64,000 bases of DNA from Otatea glauca (GCA_036346275.1 CM070717.1:12087178-12151177), one strand, 5' to 3'. Positions 45,360 to 57,120 are shown, numbered from the stretch's first letter. The notes: generated by a model not told the origin, from the letters alone. Numbers and translations: made by a program.

Positions 45360-46520
45360 TTGACCGAGCTCGAGATATTCGAGGTCGTTAACCGAGGTCG
45401 CCGAGCCCGCAAGTGCTCGTGCTCGCACGACTCGAATCGCCGCCCGAATCGCTTAGGCTCGCACTGTGTTTTAGCCTCGGGTCCACCGTTGAGCTCGGAA
45501 TGCTCAAGCTCGGGCTCCCTGCAGGGCGGTTTCGAATTCGAACCGCCTACTTGGCCACGGGGTATAGTCGGCTTATCGCGATCGGAAACGCCCCTGTGAG
45601 GAATTTGGAACCGCGATCGAGCCCGAATGCATCGTGCCTCGGCGCTTCTAAGAACGTTCTCTGGTTGGTAGCACGGGGGAATGGCCGGCTTATCTCGATA
45701 ACGATCGACTTACTGCGGCCGGGGCATCCCCGAGGCGAACCTAGAGAACGCGACCTTGTGCGCTGCAAAAAACACGCAAAATATATGCAAGAAAAGCTAA
45801 CGCATAGGCGTCTCGAGGTCAGGGAGCTTCTCCGCGTGACCTCTGGTCCAAAACTAAGACAGGAGGGAGCCCTGAAGCGATGAGAATCGGCTTAAAGCAG
45901 TAGCATGGACCTCCCGGAGGCAATCCTTATGGCCACGCTGCGAGATCACGTTGCTCGAGGCGCAAGCATCAATGGAAAGGGAGGCAGACCTTACCTGTAC
46001 CTTTCAGGTCGAGCCGGCTGACCCTGGGAATACTTGAGGTCAGGTTTGACGAAGGTTGGTCGAGCCCGAAAGTGCTCGTGCTCGGTACGACTTGACCGCC
46101 GCCCGAATCGCCAGCTCGACCAGGTTTGGGCCTCGGTCCACCACGAGCTTGGGAATGCTCAAGCTTGGGGCTCCCTCAGAGGGCCGTTTCAGAAATTCGA
46201 ACCTGGCCTACTTGGCCACGGGGGTATAGTCGGCTTATTCCGACAGGGCGGCTTATCGCGACTGGAAACGTCCCCGGTGGTGAATTTAGAAACTGTGACC
46301 TCCGAGCCCGGGAATGCATCAGGCTCGGGGTGCCCTCTGAGAACGTTCTCTGGTTAGCAGCACGGGGGAATGGCCGGCTTATCCCGATAATGATCGACTT
46401 ACTGCGGCCGGGGCATCCCCGAGGCGAACCTAGAGAACGCGACCTTGGGCGCTGCAAAAAACACGCAAAATATATGCAGGAAAAGATACGAACGCCTTGA
46501 GGTCAGGGAGATCCCCGCAT
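45360..46520. repeat. About 680-bp tandem duplication in Tat spacer
   Basis: 45360-45840 (GCCCGCAAGTGCTCGTGCTC onward) is repeated at about 46050-46520 (GCCCGAAAGTGCTCGTGCTC) with many small differences. Both copies contain AACACGCAAAATATATGCA and a CGGGGCATCCCCGAGGCGAA segment. Noncoding. Confidence 0.9.
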
Positions 46521-47455
46521 GATCTTATGGTTGCCCTTATGGTCACGCCGCGAGGTCGCGTCGCTCGAGACGCTTTATCATAGGAAAAAGAAGACTTTTG
46601 TCCGAAAGTAAAACAGACGGAGCCTCGGGCCTGAGGTCTTGAAACGGCATGATCTTCAGCGGAAGAACCTGAAACTTGGGACCATGACCTGACGTCACGT
46701 CCCTTGAGAGGCCGAGAAAGGTCAGTACCGGAGATAAAGGAGAATTTTTATCATGGGCCCATACCTGGATTGGGCCGGAGTGCGGCGACATAAGAGTCGA
46801 AGACCCGGGCGCCCCCGAGGCGAGGGCGATCTCAGGCTCATCTCCTACGACGGGGGGAATGGTCAGCTTACCGCGTATTTTGACCCCCGGAGGCGAGTCA
46901 CGAGACCGTAACCTTAGCTCGAGTGAGGGGCGCGCGGGCCGAGGCTCCTGCGTCTCAAGGTTGGGGGAGTTTTCTGGCATGATTGCCAGGACGAACTTTG
47001 CTATAGGGGGAGGTCGGCTTACCGTGATGAGAATCGGCTTACTGCAGGTTCGACCCCCTGGTGTCGATCCTTCGCATCACGACCCTCAGACACGTTTGCT
47101 CGAGACGCGGAAAAACATAAGAGGAAATAAGAGACGATAAAGCAGTACATTTTATCGTGAGGAAGAAACTGGGCCAAGCCCCTTAGCTCGAAGCCCTTAC
47201 CAGCGATGGTCCTGAGGCCGTCCCCTGCATTGGGTGGATGGTCAGCTTACTGCGAAGAGAATCAGCTTACTGCGCATTCGTCCCTCGGAGGCGAACCACG
47301 GGACCGCCATGCTAGTTCGAGTGAGGGGTCTGAGGGCTGAGACTCGAGTATCTCAAGGTCGACGAGCCCACAGGCGTGACCGTCGGGACAGATCCTACGA
47401 CGGGAGGATAGCCGGCTTACCGCGATGAGGATCGGCTTACTACGTATTCGACCCC
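45670..47455. repeat. Short dispersed motif array in Tat spacer
   Basis: A pair of half-motifs, CGGCTTAYCGCGATGA and TCGGCTTACTGC, recurs at about 45685, 46375, 46863, 47010, 47240 and 47410, usually followed by TTCGACCCC. Spacing is 150-690 bp. Tat-lineage elements commonly carry repeats in this untranslated region. Confidence 0.8.
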
Positions 47456-47673
47456 CAGTAGGTAAGTGTCCGGGCCATGGCTCGGGTCACGTTGCTCGAG
47501 ATACGAGAGACAAGCATGATGATAAGGAAAAGCATCTTATCGCAAAAATAGAAAGAGGGGGAGCATCAGGTATGAAACCTCCGGAGCTGGTCTACAGTCC
47601 ACGAGTTCGTGAGCTCCCTGCCATCGGGGGTCACTGGACGGTAAGCTCCCGCGCGACTTGCAAAGACGACTCT

Positions 47674-50600
47674 TTAGGGGCCTTCCCACAGCGGGGACAG
47701 CTTGTTGGTGTTGGACCGGTCCTGGATTCGTCTTAAGACCAGGTCCCCGATGTGGAAGCCCCTAAGTCGTATCGATCGGGCGGCATGCCTACGGAGATGT
47801 TGCAGGTAGCGCACCGAGCGCAACAGTGCGTGGCACCTTACTTCCTCCGTAAGGGCGAGGTCAAGAGACTGCTCCTGCTCGAGGTCGGCCTGGTCGACCA
47901 AGCTAACCCTGACGGAGCCGAGCGTAATCTCGGATGGCAGGATGGCCTCGGCACCGAAGACGAGCTGGAAAGGGCTCACCCCCGTTGTCTGGCTTGATGA
48001 GGTGCGAACGGACCAAAGGACGGTGGGAAGCTCGTCCACCCAAGCCCGGTCGCGCTGTCCGAGCTCGGTGAAAACTCGCTTCTTGATGCCTTGGACGAGC
48101 TGTCCGTTGGCGCGTTCGACCGCCTCGTTGCTCTGAGGATGGCTCACAAAGGCATAGTAGACCTTGGTCCCCATGTCTGTGGAGAACCCTTAGAACAGCT
48201 CGCTGGTAAACTGCATCCCATTATCAGTGATGATCCTGCAAGGGACCCCATACCTTGTGACCACAAAGGAACAGAATAAACTTACCGCGGCTTTGGCGGT
48301 GATAGCGGAGACCAGCTCAGCCTTGATCCACTTCGAGAAAGTGTCGATGGCGACGAACAGGAATTTCTTCCCTCCAACCGATCTCGGGAAGGGGCCGAGA
48401 ATGTCGAGGCCCCACGTCGAGAATGGCCAGGTGAGGGGGATGGTCTGCAAGGCATAGGCCGGTTGCCAGGCCTTTCGGGCATGGAACTAGTAGGCCTGGC
48501 AAGTGCGGACGATGTCTTGAGCGTCCCCGAGAGCTGTTGGCCAGTAAAATCCCATTCGAAACGCCTTCCCGACCATGGTTCTGAAAGAAGAGTGAGCGCC
48601 GCATAGGCCTGAATGTATGTCGTTGAGCAAGTACTTACCCTCCTCCGTGGTGACGATTTCGGCGTAATGCCTAGGGCTCCTTGACGGTAAAGCTGCCCGT
48701 CGACGAGCCTGTACGAGCTCGCGCGGCGTCGGATCCTACTTCTCTCGACCGGAGTAGCAGGGAGCTCTCCGCGGTCGAGGAACTTGGCGATCGGGTCCAT
48801 CCACGAGAGAACACTCTCGAGGAGGGCCACCGGGCCTTCCTGGTCAGCGACGGACGGCACGGTCAAGGTCTCGAGGATGACGTTTGGCGGGAGCTCATCA
48901 CCGGATGATCCGAGCCTGGACAGGAGGTCGGCGGTGGAGTTGTCCTTCCTTGGCACGTGCTGGATCTTTAAGTTCTGGAACTACCTCTCCATCTTACGTA
49001 CCTCGGCGAGGTAGTTGGCCATTAATGGGTCCGAACACTAGTAGTCTTTGTTGTATTGATTGATGACGAGCTGGGAGTCCCCTTTAACAATCAGACGGCG
49101 GATGCCCAGGGACTTTCAAGCTCGTAGGCCAGCCATGAGGGCCTCATACTCCGCAGCGTTGTTGGTTGTGGGAAAACTGAAGCGGACCACATACCTTAGG
49201 TGGTCACCCCGAGGGGTGACGATGAGAACGCCAGCCCTCGAGTGCTCAAACGACCTCAATCCATCGAAAAACATGGTCCAAGTGTCTTCGATTTCGATCA
49301 CGGGCTCGGGGCAGGCTCGGTCGTTTGCTCGACCACGAAATCGGCTAGCGCCTGCGATTTGATGGCGGTGCGGGCCACGAAGCATAGGTCAAACTCGGCC
49401 AGTTCCATGGTCCACTTGGCGACGCGACCTCCGACCTCCAGGTTCCTGAGAATCTCTTCGAGCGGGAGCCCGCTTGGGATAACCACTGCATGAGCTTGAA
49501 AGTAGTGCCGAAGGTTATGCGAGGCCATGAAGAGGGCGTAGAGGAGCTTCTGGACTAGAGGGTAGCGCTCCTTTGGCCCATGAAGCACCTCGCTGACGTA
49601 GTAGATCGGGTGCTGTCGCCCGGCGAGCTCTCCTACTAGGACCGCGCTAACGGCCTGGGTTGTAGCTGCGAGGTAGAGCAACAGCACTTCGCCCTACTGC
49701 GGAGTTGTCAGTAGAGGTGGACTTGAGAGGTACGCCTTAAGCTCGTTGAAGGATCGTTGGGCTTCGGGGTCCACTCGAAACCCCTGTGCCTACGCAGGAT
49801 CCTGAAGAAGGGGGCAGCCCACGCCCGCTGAGCCTGGAGATGAAGCGGCTGAGGGCGACGATGCGGTTGGTGAGGCTCTGGACCTGTTTTACCAAAGTCA
49901 GGGCGGCCATCTTCTCAATTGCCTCGATCTTCTCTGGGTTCGGGCCCACGCCTGAGCCCTCGATCATGTAGCCGAGTACCTTTCCAGAGGTCATGCCGAA
50001 GACGCACTTCTCAGGATTAAGCTTGATGCCGAACTTGTTTAGATTGGCAAAGGTCTCGGCCAGATCGTTGACGTGGTCGGCCTCGGAGGAGCTCTTGACG
50101 ATGATGTCGTCGACGTAGACCTCGAGGTTTCGACCGATCTGCGGGTTGAAGGTCTTGACCATTAGGTGTTGGGACGTTGCGCCCGCATTGCGGAGGCCGA
50201 ACGACATGGTCGTGTAACAGAAGGTTCCGAACGGCGTTATGAAAGTGGTCTTGTCCTCGTCTTCCACGGCAAGCTTGATCTGGTGGTAGCCGGAATAGGC
50301 GTCGAGAAAACTCAACATCTTGGCGTTGGCGGTGGAGTCCACGATTTGATATATGCGTGGAAGAGGGAAGTTATCTTTGGGGCATGCGGCGTTTAAGCCC
50401 ATGTGATCGACGCACATTCTCTATTTCCCGTCTTTCTTTTGCACAATTACAGGGTTGAGCTATTCGGAGTAGTTGACCTCGCGAATGAAGCCGGCCTTTA
50501 GGAGCTTGTCGAGGTGTTTCTCGATTATCGCTGCTCGGGAGAAGCGCCGCAGCCGCACACGGGCCGCAACCTGTGCTTTGTTTGCAGTTTGTGCTCGACC

Positions 50601-50766
50601 ACCTCCCGTGGGACCTCCGGCATGTTCGCTGGTTCCCATGCAAAAATGCTTTTATTATTTCAGAGGAAGGTGACGAGCTCGTCTTCCTATTTTGTGTCGA
50701 GCTGGGTGAAAATGCGGGCGCACTTGCCCAAGCTTCCCTCCCTGAGCTGCACGGCCTTGGTCGGGC
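47674..50766 (-). pseudogene. Tat pol: reverse transcriptase, dual RNase H, integrase
   Basis: The minus strand begins (50766) with a linker including SIFAWEPANMPEVPREVVEH. Reverse transcriptase follows, with MCVDHMGLNAACPKDNFPLP, SFGLRNAGAT and catalytic YVDDIIVK (50117-50106 encode YVDD). The first RNase H (49690-49298) has the VLVGE and WTMELAEFD regions. The second RNase H (49330-49116) has MFFDGLRS and NNAAEYEALMAGLRA, the archaeal-type RNase H acquired by Tat elements. Integrase shows LDILGPFPRS, ITDNGMQF and SNEAVERANGQL with the catalytic acids. Stops and frameshifts separate all parts. Gag and protease are absent. Confidence 0.9.
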
Positions 50767-51404
50767 CTTCAGTATAATAATCTCCTTTTTATGTGACCTC
50801 TCTCCCCTGCGTGGGAACTAGGGTCGCTGACTCTTGTCAATTCCCCTGCGCGGGAACTAGGGTCATCGACTCGCCGCCTCCTAGCGGGGAACTAGGGTTA
50901 ACCACTCCCAAGAACTCCTCGTTAGTTCCCCAGTGGGAACTAGGGTCAACTACTCCCGCCAACTCACGCACAACCACCCGATGTCACCTCGAGATCGCGC
51001 CAAGGGTCTATAAAAGCGCCGCACTACCCCGGCCGGAAGGGCGCATGCCAGAAACCATGGGGGATGCGTAGACACATTTGCAGACACATTCGTACACCAC
51101 ACCATCCATTGAGCTCCCCTCGGCCACCACACGTGAGCGATCCCGAGGTCGAGCTCCCCCTTTTGTTCTCCCTCGAGGAGCTTTTAGTCACCTTTCGCCT
51201 ACGGGCAAGACTGGAGTAGAGCTATTACCCGGCCTAGGGGGCTCGAACCAGTATAAGCGCTGTGTCTCCTGTTCGATTGCTCTTCTTCCCCGAGCTGTGC
51301 ACCTATCGACGCTCCCCCCTTTCCGGACGAGCACAACTTTGGGCCTCGCCCCCTTGCACGATCCTTCCCCCCTTTTTGCGGTCGACGGTCCCGATCGTCG
51401 ATAG
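50758..51404 (+). repeat. 5' LTR of deleted Tat element, U3-truncated
   Basis: Inverted counterpart of 40745-41380: it starts within GGGCCTTCAGTATAATAATC and ends GTCCCGATCGTCGATAG. The first roughly 600 bp of U3 present in the neighbour are missing. TATA is at 51009. Confidence 0.8.
51009..51016 (+). promoter_or_regulatory. TATA box of deleted Tat element LTR
   Basis: TATAAAAG, identical in context to the minus-strand box at 41131. Confidence 0.7.
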
Positions 51405-51987
51405 CTGGAGCGAACCTTTCGGCGCCAGGGCGAAATGTCCAGGGAAAGGCCTACGGAAGCATTACTTCTTGGTCGTGTCCCAGAGCTCCTTGGTCTCCTG
51501 CACAAGCTCATCACAATTAGTGCCCAAACCCGAGCTCTCAGGGCCAAAATCAAGGCGAGATGCGTTACCTCGCTGCTCTGCCTCAAGATATTCTTGGGGA
51601 CATCGCCGTCGAGGTCATAAGCGGCGGAGGCCTTCCCAAAGATCTCCTACATCCTCACGGCGGTCTAGGACACCTTCGGTGCTGCGAGGAGTCGAAAGAA
51701 GACCGCTGAGAGCAAGAAACTTCGATCGGGCCCGAAGAAGCTTAGGGTTGAGCAATGCTTACCATCATGACCTTCCCGGGTGGCATCATGCTCCCCAGTA
51801 ATCTCGAAGAAGGGGTGCAACCTCTTCCTAGAGGGAACACCCGGCTTTGCAGGTAGTCATAAACGATCGCTACCCTTTTCAGCCTCGCAGCGCGCAGATG
51901 TGGACAAAGCGATCATTACCGGTCGATCGCCGAATCTTCGGGCTCCGGGGTTTCCCGCTTGCCGTCGACCGTGGCGTCGTGGTATGC

Positions 51988-54900
51988 TGTAAGTTCAAGC
52001 TCCATTGGTTTTGGTGATTGGTTTAATATTAATGTTTAATCATTGTTTAATGACAAATCTAATCATTATGAGACTAACATGTCTAATTGAGCCTTATTCT
52101 TATTAGTCTCATATTTGGATGAAAAATAGAAAACCTAAGGTATGCACTTGTATTCACTCTATTGACTTAATGCATACTTAGGATTCAAGTTAAAGTATGA
52201 ACTCTTCCATTGCTTTAGTCCAAATATATGCATTATGTTCCTAATTCATATACTACATGAATGCACACATCTAGGGGGAGTTTATAATTTAACTTGTTGT
52301 TTCAATAGTATTGATCCATGTCTTATTGCTAAATAACATATAAAGGATCAAGACTTTGAAACAATCATTTGAGTATATAAAACTTGTGTAGTTATATATA
52401 TACTCATATCAATTTAAATGAAATTTAAATTGAGTTCGATTGTCTTTCAATCAATAAAAGGACATTTCATCGTGTGTTGATGGTGTTCCTTGTTGATTAA
52501 AGACAAGCGAACAGTTCTTGAGTATAATGAAGCATTAGTTGCATCAAAGTACTCAAGACAACAATTAATCTTTCAAATTGATTTGGGTTGTGCTTAATCA
52601 ATCTTGGAGGCATCCATTATGTGTTAATGGAGTGCGGTGATGATTGAGACAACCGTGTTGTTGGACTAATATCTTCCATGAGTTGTGAAGTAGGTTGAGT
52701 CCAAGATGATAATGAAGATTCGGGAAGAAGAAGAAGTCATCATGTGTTGATGAGCTTCAAGAGGTGATCTTGAAGTAAAGAGAAGAGCTAGAAGGTTCAT
52801 CATGTGTTGATGACCAAGAAGAAGAAGAGGTGATCCTGGAGAGAAGATGATTGGAAATCATAAAAGCTCCAAGTGGACCGCTAGAGGCAAAAGGTATAAC
52901 TAGCTAGGGCTAAGGATGCGTTCCTAGTCTTTTACCGGTCTCAGTGTTTGGTTGTGAGACCGGGTTGCTAGTTAGGTGCCGTTCTATTAAGAGGGGTTGA
53001 GTCTTTTAGCTTGAGCTTCATCATGTGTTGATGAACTCGATCCGGTTCACTCTAGCTCACTCTCTTGGTTTGGTTTTTGCATTGAGCTAACCATTTGGCA
53101 TGTGTTGCAAATAGGTGAAGCTCGTGCGTTGGATTTTGCATGAGCTAAGTATTTGCATGTGTTGCAAATAAGGGAGCTCATGCTTGCATCTTAATTGAAT
53201 CTTATTTGGTTTGGTTTTTGCATGAAGCTATGGATTTGCATGTGTTGCAAAATGGAAAATAGCTTATGCAATATTGTTTATGTGGTCATTGCTTGGAGCT
53301 AAGTTTTGCATGTATTGCGAAAGGAGAGAGCTCAAGCAATTTGGTTTAAAGTGGTTGCATTGAGTTAGAGATTTGCATGTGTTGCAAATAGAGAGCTCAT
53401 GCACTTGAATTTGTTGTGGTTGTTTGCATGGTGCTAGAGATTTGCATGTGTTGCAAATAGAGAGCTCATGCTTTGGTGTTTTAGTTTGTGATTGGGTCAT
53501 GTGTTGATCATCACAAGGCTAAGCTTGGTTTAGTTGTAAAATGTGTTTTTGCAAAGTGTTGACTTGTTATTTGCAAATGTGTTTTGCAAATAAGCTGGAA
53601 GTTATGAGGTTCAATCCTAGAGCATGTGTTGGCATTTGCAAATGTGTTTTGCAAAGTGTCGGGATCATGTGTTGATCCTTACATGGCTAAGAGGATTGAT
53701 CTTATAAGTTCGTGGTTTATTTGCGAATGTGTTTTGCAAATAAGTTGGAGTTGTTATTTGCAAATGAACTTGAGATTATGGGTTTCGATCCTAGAGCATG
53801 TGAATAGGGTTTGCAAATGTGTTTTACAAATTGACTTGATCATGTGTTGATCATCACATGGCTAAGAGGATTGATCTCATAAGTCCTTGGTTTATTTGCA
53901 AATGTGTTTTGCAAATTAGTTGTGCTTAATGAGATTCTTTGGAGTATGTGATGAACATGTGCAAATGTGTTTTGCATAATGTTGTGATCATGTGCTGATC
54001 CTCACATAGCTCAAAGAATATATCTTTAATGGTTTGGAGAAAAGTTTTTATGAAAACAGTGCTTTCTCCCCAAAGCCTGCATCGCTCATGTAGGCTTTCC
54101 AGAGCACCGGGTTCGTGCTACCGCCATGTAGGCTTTCCAGAGCACCGAGGTCCGTGCTACCGCCTCCGCCGGGTGTGAAATTTCCAGAGAGAGGTGTTTT
54201 TGAGTTCGCTCTGGTCCGGTGTACCGAGGAAGGTCGGTGTTACCGCCCGAGCGTAGCACCACTCCTAGTTGGCCGGGTGCTACGGTTTTCCCGCAACGCT
54301 TAGTTTTGTAGTCATGAGGAGGCCGCGCTACTGTCCTGGGGCACAGAGCACCGGAATTCTCGCTTTTTCCAGATTTCGCCCCCAACGGCTAGTTTTGGCT
54401 TGTGGCTATAAAAGGAGGCCTTGGGGGGCATTTGCTAGTTGCTGAAATGAAGTGTGAGTTCTTGGGGGTGAAGTGCATGTGTTGCCTTCTCCCATTTGCC
54501 TTTTGAGCTAAGAGTGAGTCCTAATCGCATGTGTTGCAATTAGGAAGTGGATTGAGAGCCTCTTGTGCATGTGTTGCACTTGAGGAGGATCCTAGTGCAC
54601 GTGTTGCACATAGGAGGTCTTCGGAGTGCATGTGTTGCACTAAGTGAAGTTCAAGAGAAAGGGCTTGACTTGTTACTCTTGGAGGTTGTCGCCTCCTAGA
54701 CGGCGTAGAGAGCTGCGTGGCGCTGTGAGGTTCTCAACTGAGGTTGTGAGAAGTCCCAGCAAGTTTGTGAAGGTTGGAGCCTCGCCACCCGGAGGGAAAA
54801 GGAGCTAGCACTAGTGGATTCGAGGTAGGTGTTCAATCTGTGGAGCCGGTCCAATTGCTTGGGCTAACCTCAACGTGACTAGGAGACCGCAAGTCTCCTA

Positions 54901-55220
54901 ACACCACTGTAAAAAGTATTGTGTCTCTTGTGCTTGCATTGTTTTCGTTATTTATATTCAAGCAACTTATATTCATAGAATTAAATTGATTGATTGCTTG
55001 TCTTTAGAATTGCAATTATTGTTAGAGACATAATTAGTTAGTGCACATAGTGAGCCTAGTTGATTTAGGTTTTATTTGTCAAAACCTTAGTTTATCGCCC
55101 GCATTAATATTTATTAAGGTTTTGGTATTAGGATAATTAGGGTGAATTGCTTTGAAGAAATTAGCGAGAGATTTTAAAAGCCGCCATTCACCCCCTCTAG
55201 CCTAGATCCTCGACCTAACA
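51988..55220 (+). mobile_element. Solo LTR of Sirevirus (copia) type, 3233 bp
   Basis: Starts TGTAAGTTCAAGCTCCATTG followed by TTTTGGTGATTGG and ends CACCCCCTCTAG...CCTAACA, both typical of Sirevirus LTRs. Perfect 5-bp duplications TATGC lie at 51983-51987 and 55221-55225. No internal domains are present. The body is filled with the hairpin family described at 52468-54641. Confidence 0.9.
52468..54641. repeat. Family of 20+ hairpins with TGTGT loop
   Basis: Short inverted repeats share the central TGTGT while the arms differ and stay complementary. Examples: TCCATTA/TAATGGA (52613-52631), TCATCA/TGATGA (52737-52753 and 52797-52813), TTCATCA/TGATGAA (53017-53035), TATTTGCA/TGCAAATA (53150-53170), ATTTGCA/TGCAAAT (53371-53389 and 53440-53458), TTATTTGCAAA/TTTGCAAATAA (53567-53593), GGATCA/TGATCC (53662-53678), TGATCA/TGATCA (53837-53853), TCCTAATCGCA/TGCAATTAGGA (54519-54545, one mismatch), AGTGCA/TGCACT (54625-54641). 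A few have loop variants (TGTAT, CGTGT, TGTGC). Palindromic motifs are known in Sirevirus LTRs. Confidence 0.9.
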
Positions 55221-55864
55221 TATGCAGGCCGCTCCTCGCCTTCTTCAATAAACCATTTCTCCACCACGGCCCGAGCGAGTCCCGTTGGGATCTGAGAAAG
55301 GCGCAAGGAAGTCCCGCCGCAATCGAAATAGAGACACCTGACAAACTGAAGCAAAAGGGACATGGAGTAGAAATGGAAAAACAAAGAGGGGGTGGGAAGG
55401 ATGCCCAGAAACCCTCGCAAAGATGCTCGAAAATATTGAGGTGGAGAAGAGAGTTGGGTACCAGGTTCACGAGCTCGATCTTGCACTACGCAAGGACCGT
55501 AGCCAAGAAGTCGCTTCTCCAGTGGTTCGCACTCAAGAGCGGTATTGTCTGCTCACAATCTCTGTCCTGGTCGGGCACGCTCTCTCTACCGAAGTCACTA
55601 GGTGAACGGATCCAGTAGCCCCAGGGTCTCCAAGTCCTTCATCTGGTCCGCGGTGAGTGTGCTCTTCCCAAACTTCGCCATGGAGCCGGAGGAGAGGATG
55701 GGATCGAAGGTGAAAGGCAGACGCGTCGGCACATGGAGCAGGAAGAAAAAGAAATGGGCGGAGAATGCGAGCACTGAGGAAGGAAGGTTTCAAAAGGTAG
55801 CATCTCCCGGTTTAAAAGGAGCCTCGATTGTCGACGTGTGACATTATTGTTGCCTTAAAAGACG

Positions 55865-56480
55865 TGTCGGCGTTTTGAGCACTGGCGAGTGAATTTTTAA
55901 GTCTAAGAGGTCACGCGTTCCCTCTCCTTGAATGGTTAGACTTAGGAGTCCAAGATGTATACTGGTTCGGGCCGAATGTCCCAACTCTAATTCGTGTGGT
56001 GGTGCTATATTGTCGGTGCGTATGACCGCACGCTTTTACAAGGTGAGCCGAGGGCTCGAATGGGTGAGAGCGAAAAAGCCTATTCGTGAAGATCAAGAGT
56101 AGGGAGTCCGTCCCTCTCCCAGGGGATCCTGCCTCCCTTTATATAGCCGGAGGGGGCAGGTTACATGGGAAGTTGGGAGAGGAAAGGGCGAGGTGATCTA
56201 TGCTAGGAGCTCGTCCTTCGCCTTGTCGATTGGACACGCCCGCTTCCCCACGCAGGTTGGTGGACCCACCGAGCAGAGCGCTTTGTCGCTTCACCGAAAT
56301 AGCTCACCTACCTCTGCAAGCCCGTCAGCGCCGACGTTGCTCTCGAGGGAGCGCCCTTATGCCGCGGCGCTGCTCGACGATGAGACCGAGCTTGACTTCG
56401 CAATCTCCTTACCACCTGGAAGGAGCCACCGCCACCGCACACTCACTCTGCACTATCGTGTCCGTAGGGCACGTGGCTAA
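55865..56480 (-). repeat. LTR (U5, R and promoter part) of second Tat element
   Basis: Outer edge at 55865; minus-strand TATA box at 56145-56138 (TATATAAA, followed by GGGAGG). U3 extends an unknown distance to the right, probably beyond 57000. The coordinate 56480 is only a working limit. Confidence 0.6.
56138..56145 (-). promoter_or_regulatory. TATA box of second Tat LTR
   Basis: TATATAAA on the minus strand in the context GGCTATATAAAGGGAGG. Confidence 0.65.
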
Positions 56481-57120
56481 TGGCCGGTGGAGGCTCGACA
56501 CTTGGCCCTGCCGAGGTCGCCACGCCTGGTCTGAGATCATGGGGAGTCCGACTGGGGCCTGGACGCCTATCGGTCGGGACGAGCTTGGGGCAGCTCGTTA
56601 GGTCGGGTTGATCATCCTTCGTGGCCCCACGGGCCTTTGGTCTGAGCCGGCTTGGGGCAGCCTGCTCGGCACCCGGGCCGCTGGGGTACCTATGGTATGA
56701 GTACTGCACAAGAGCTCCCAACCTCGAGCGAAGTTCGCGATACGGCCGGGGTTTAGCTTGGTCGGCAAACATGGTCGAGCGCGCGACCGGACTTGGTCGG
56801 CCGATCCGACTAACTCGGCCGCTTGGTTCCAACCTCGTGTGCTCGAGCGCATCCGCACCGCCGAGGATCGGGCAAGGCAGTTCGCCGAAGCCTTTAATTG
56901 CTTCGTTGCATGTGTCGCACATGGTTTGGCATGTCTTGACCGTACATCTTCCCGGCCGCTTCGGAATCCGGCGAAGGCCGCTTCGTCTTCCGCATTTGCA
57001 TTTACTCGGAACCGTTTGACCTTCCATCATTCGGTATATGATATCACCGCCGCTTGAACGTTGTCCTCAACCTAAATCCTCCTTTGCAATCTCTATTGCT
57101 TCGCCGATTCACGTTTTTAG

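Larger units (their letters stand above)
40745..50766 (-). mobile_element. Tat-lineage Ty3/gypsy element, 5' part lost
   Basis: On the minus strand the order is reverse transcriptase, RNase H, second RNase H, integrase (50766-47674), a repeat-rich spacer (47640-45110), an antisense gene on the plus strand (42129-45108) and the 3' LTR (to 40745). Two RNase H domains and a PF04195-type antisense ORF between pol and 3' LTR are features of the Tat lineage. Gag, protease and the 5' LTR are missing; the right end is fused head-to-head to another element at about 50760. Confidence 0.85.
51456..55840 (-). pseudogene. Antisense gene (PF04195-like) of deleted Tat element, split
   Basis: 55840-55226 on the minus strand matches the start of the gene at 42129 (the MEPEERMG region lies in its leader on the other strand), and 51987-51456 matches its 42620-43140 part, including the intron with GTAACGCATCTCGCC. 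The Sirevirus-type solo LTR separates the pieces with duplicated TATGC. The coiled-coil half is missing. Several frameshifts are present. Confidence 0.75.
50758..55864 (+). mobile_element. Internally deleted Tat element, opposite orientation
   Basis: A plus-oriented LTR part (50758-51404) is followed within about 50 bp by the antisense gene, now on the minus strand (51456-51987 and 55226-55840). Gag and pol are missing. It is the same family as the neighbouring Tat element, because both the LTR and the gene match it closely in inverted orientation. It is interrupted by the Sirevirus-type solo LTR and cut at 55864 by the next element. Confidence 0.75.

Noticed and set aside
52468..54641. Array resembling a CRISPR or satellite
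   Set aside because: Spacing is irregular, the shared part is only five bases, and the flanks are duplicated TATGC with LTR ends; it is a solo LTR in a plant genome.
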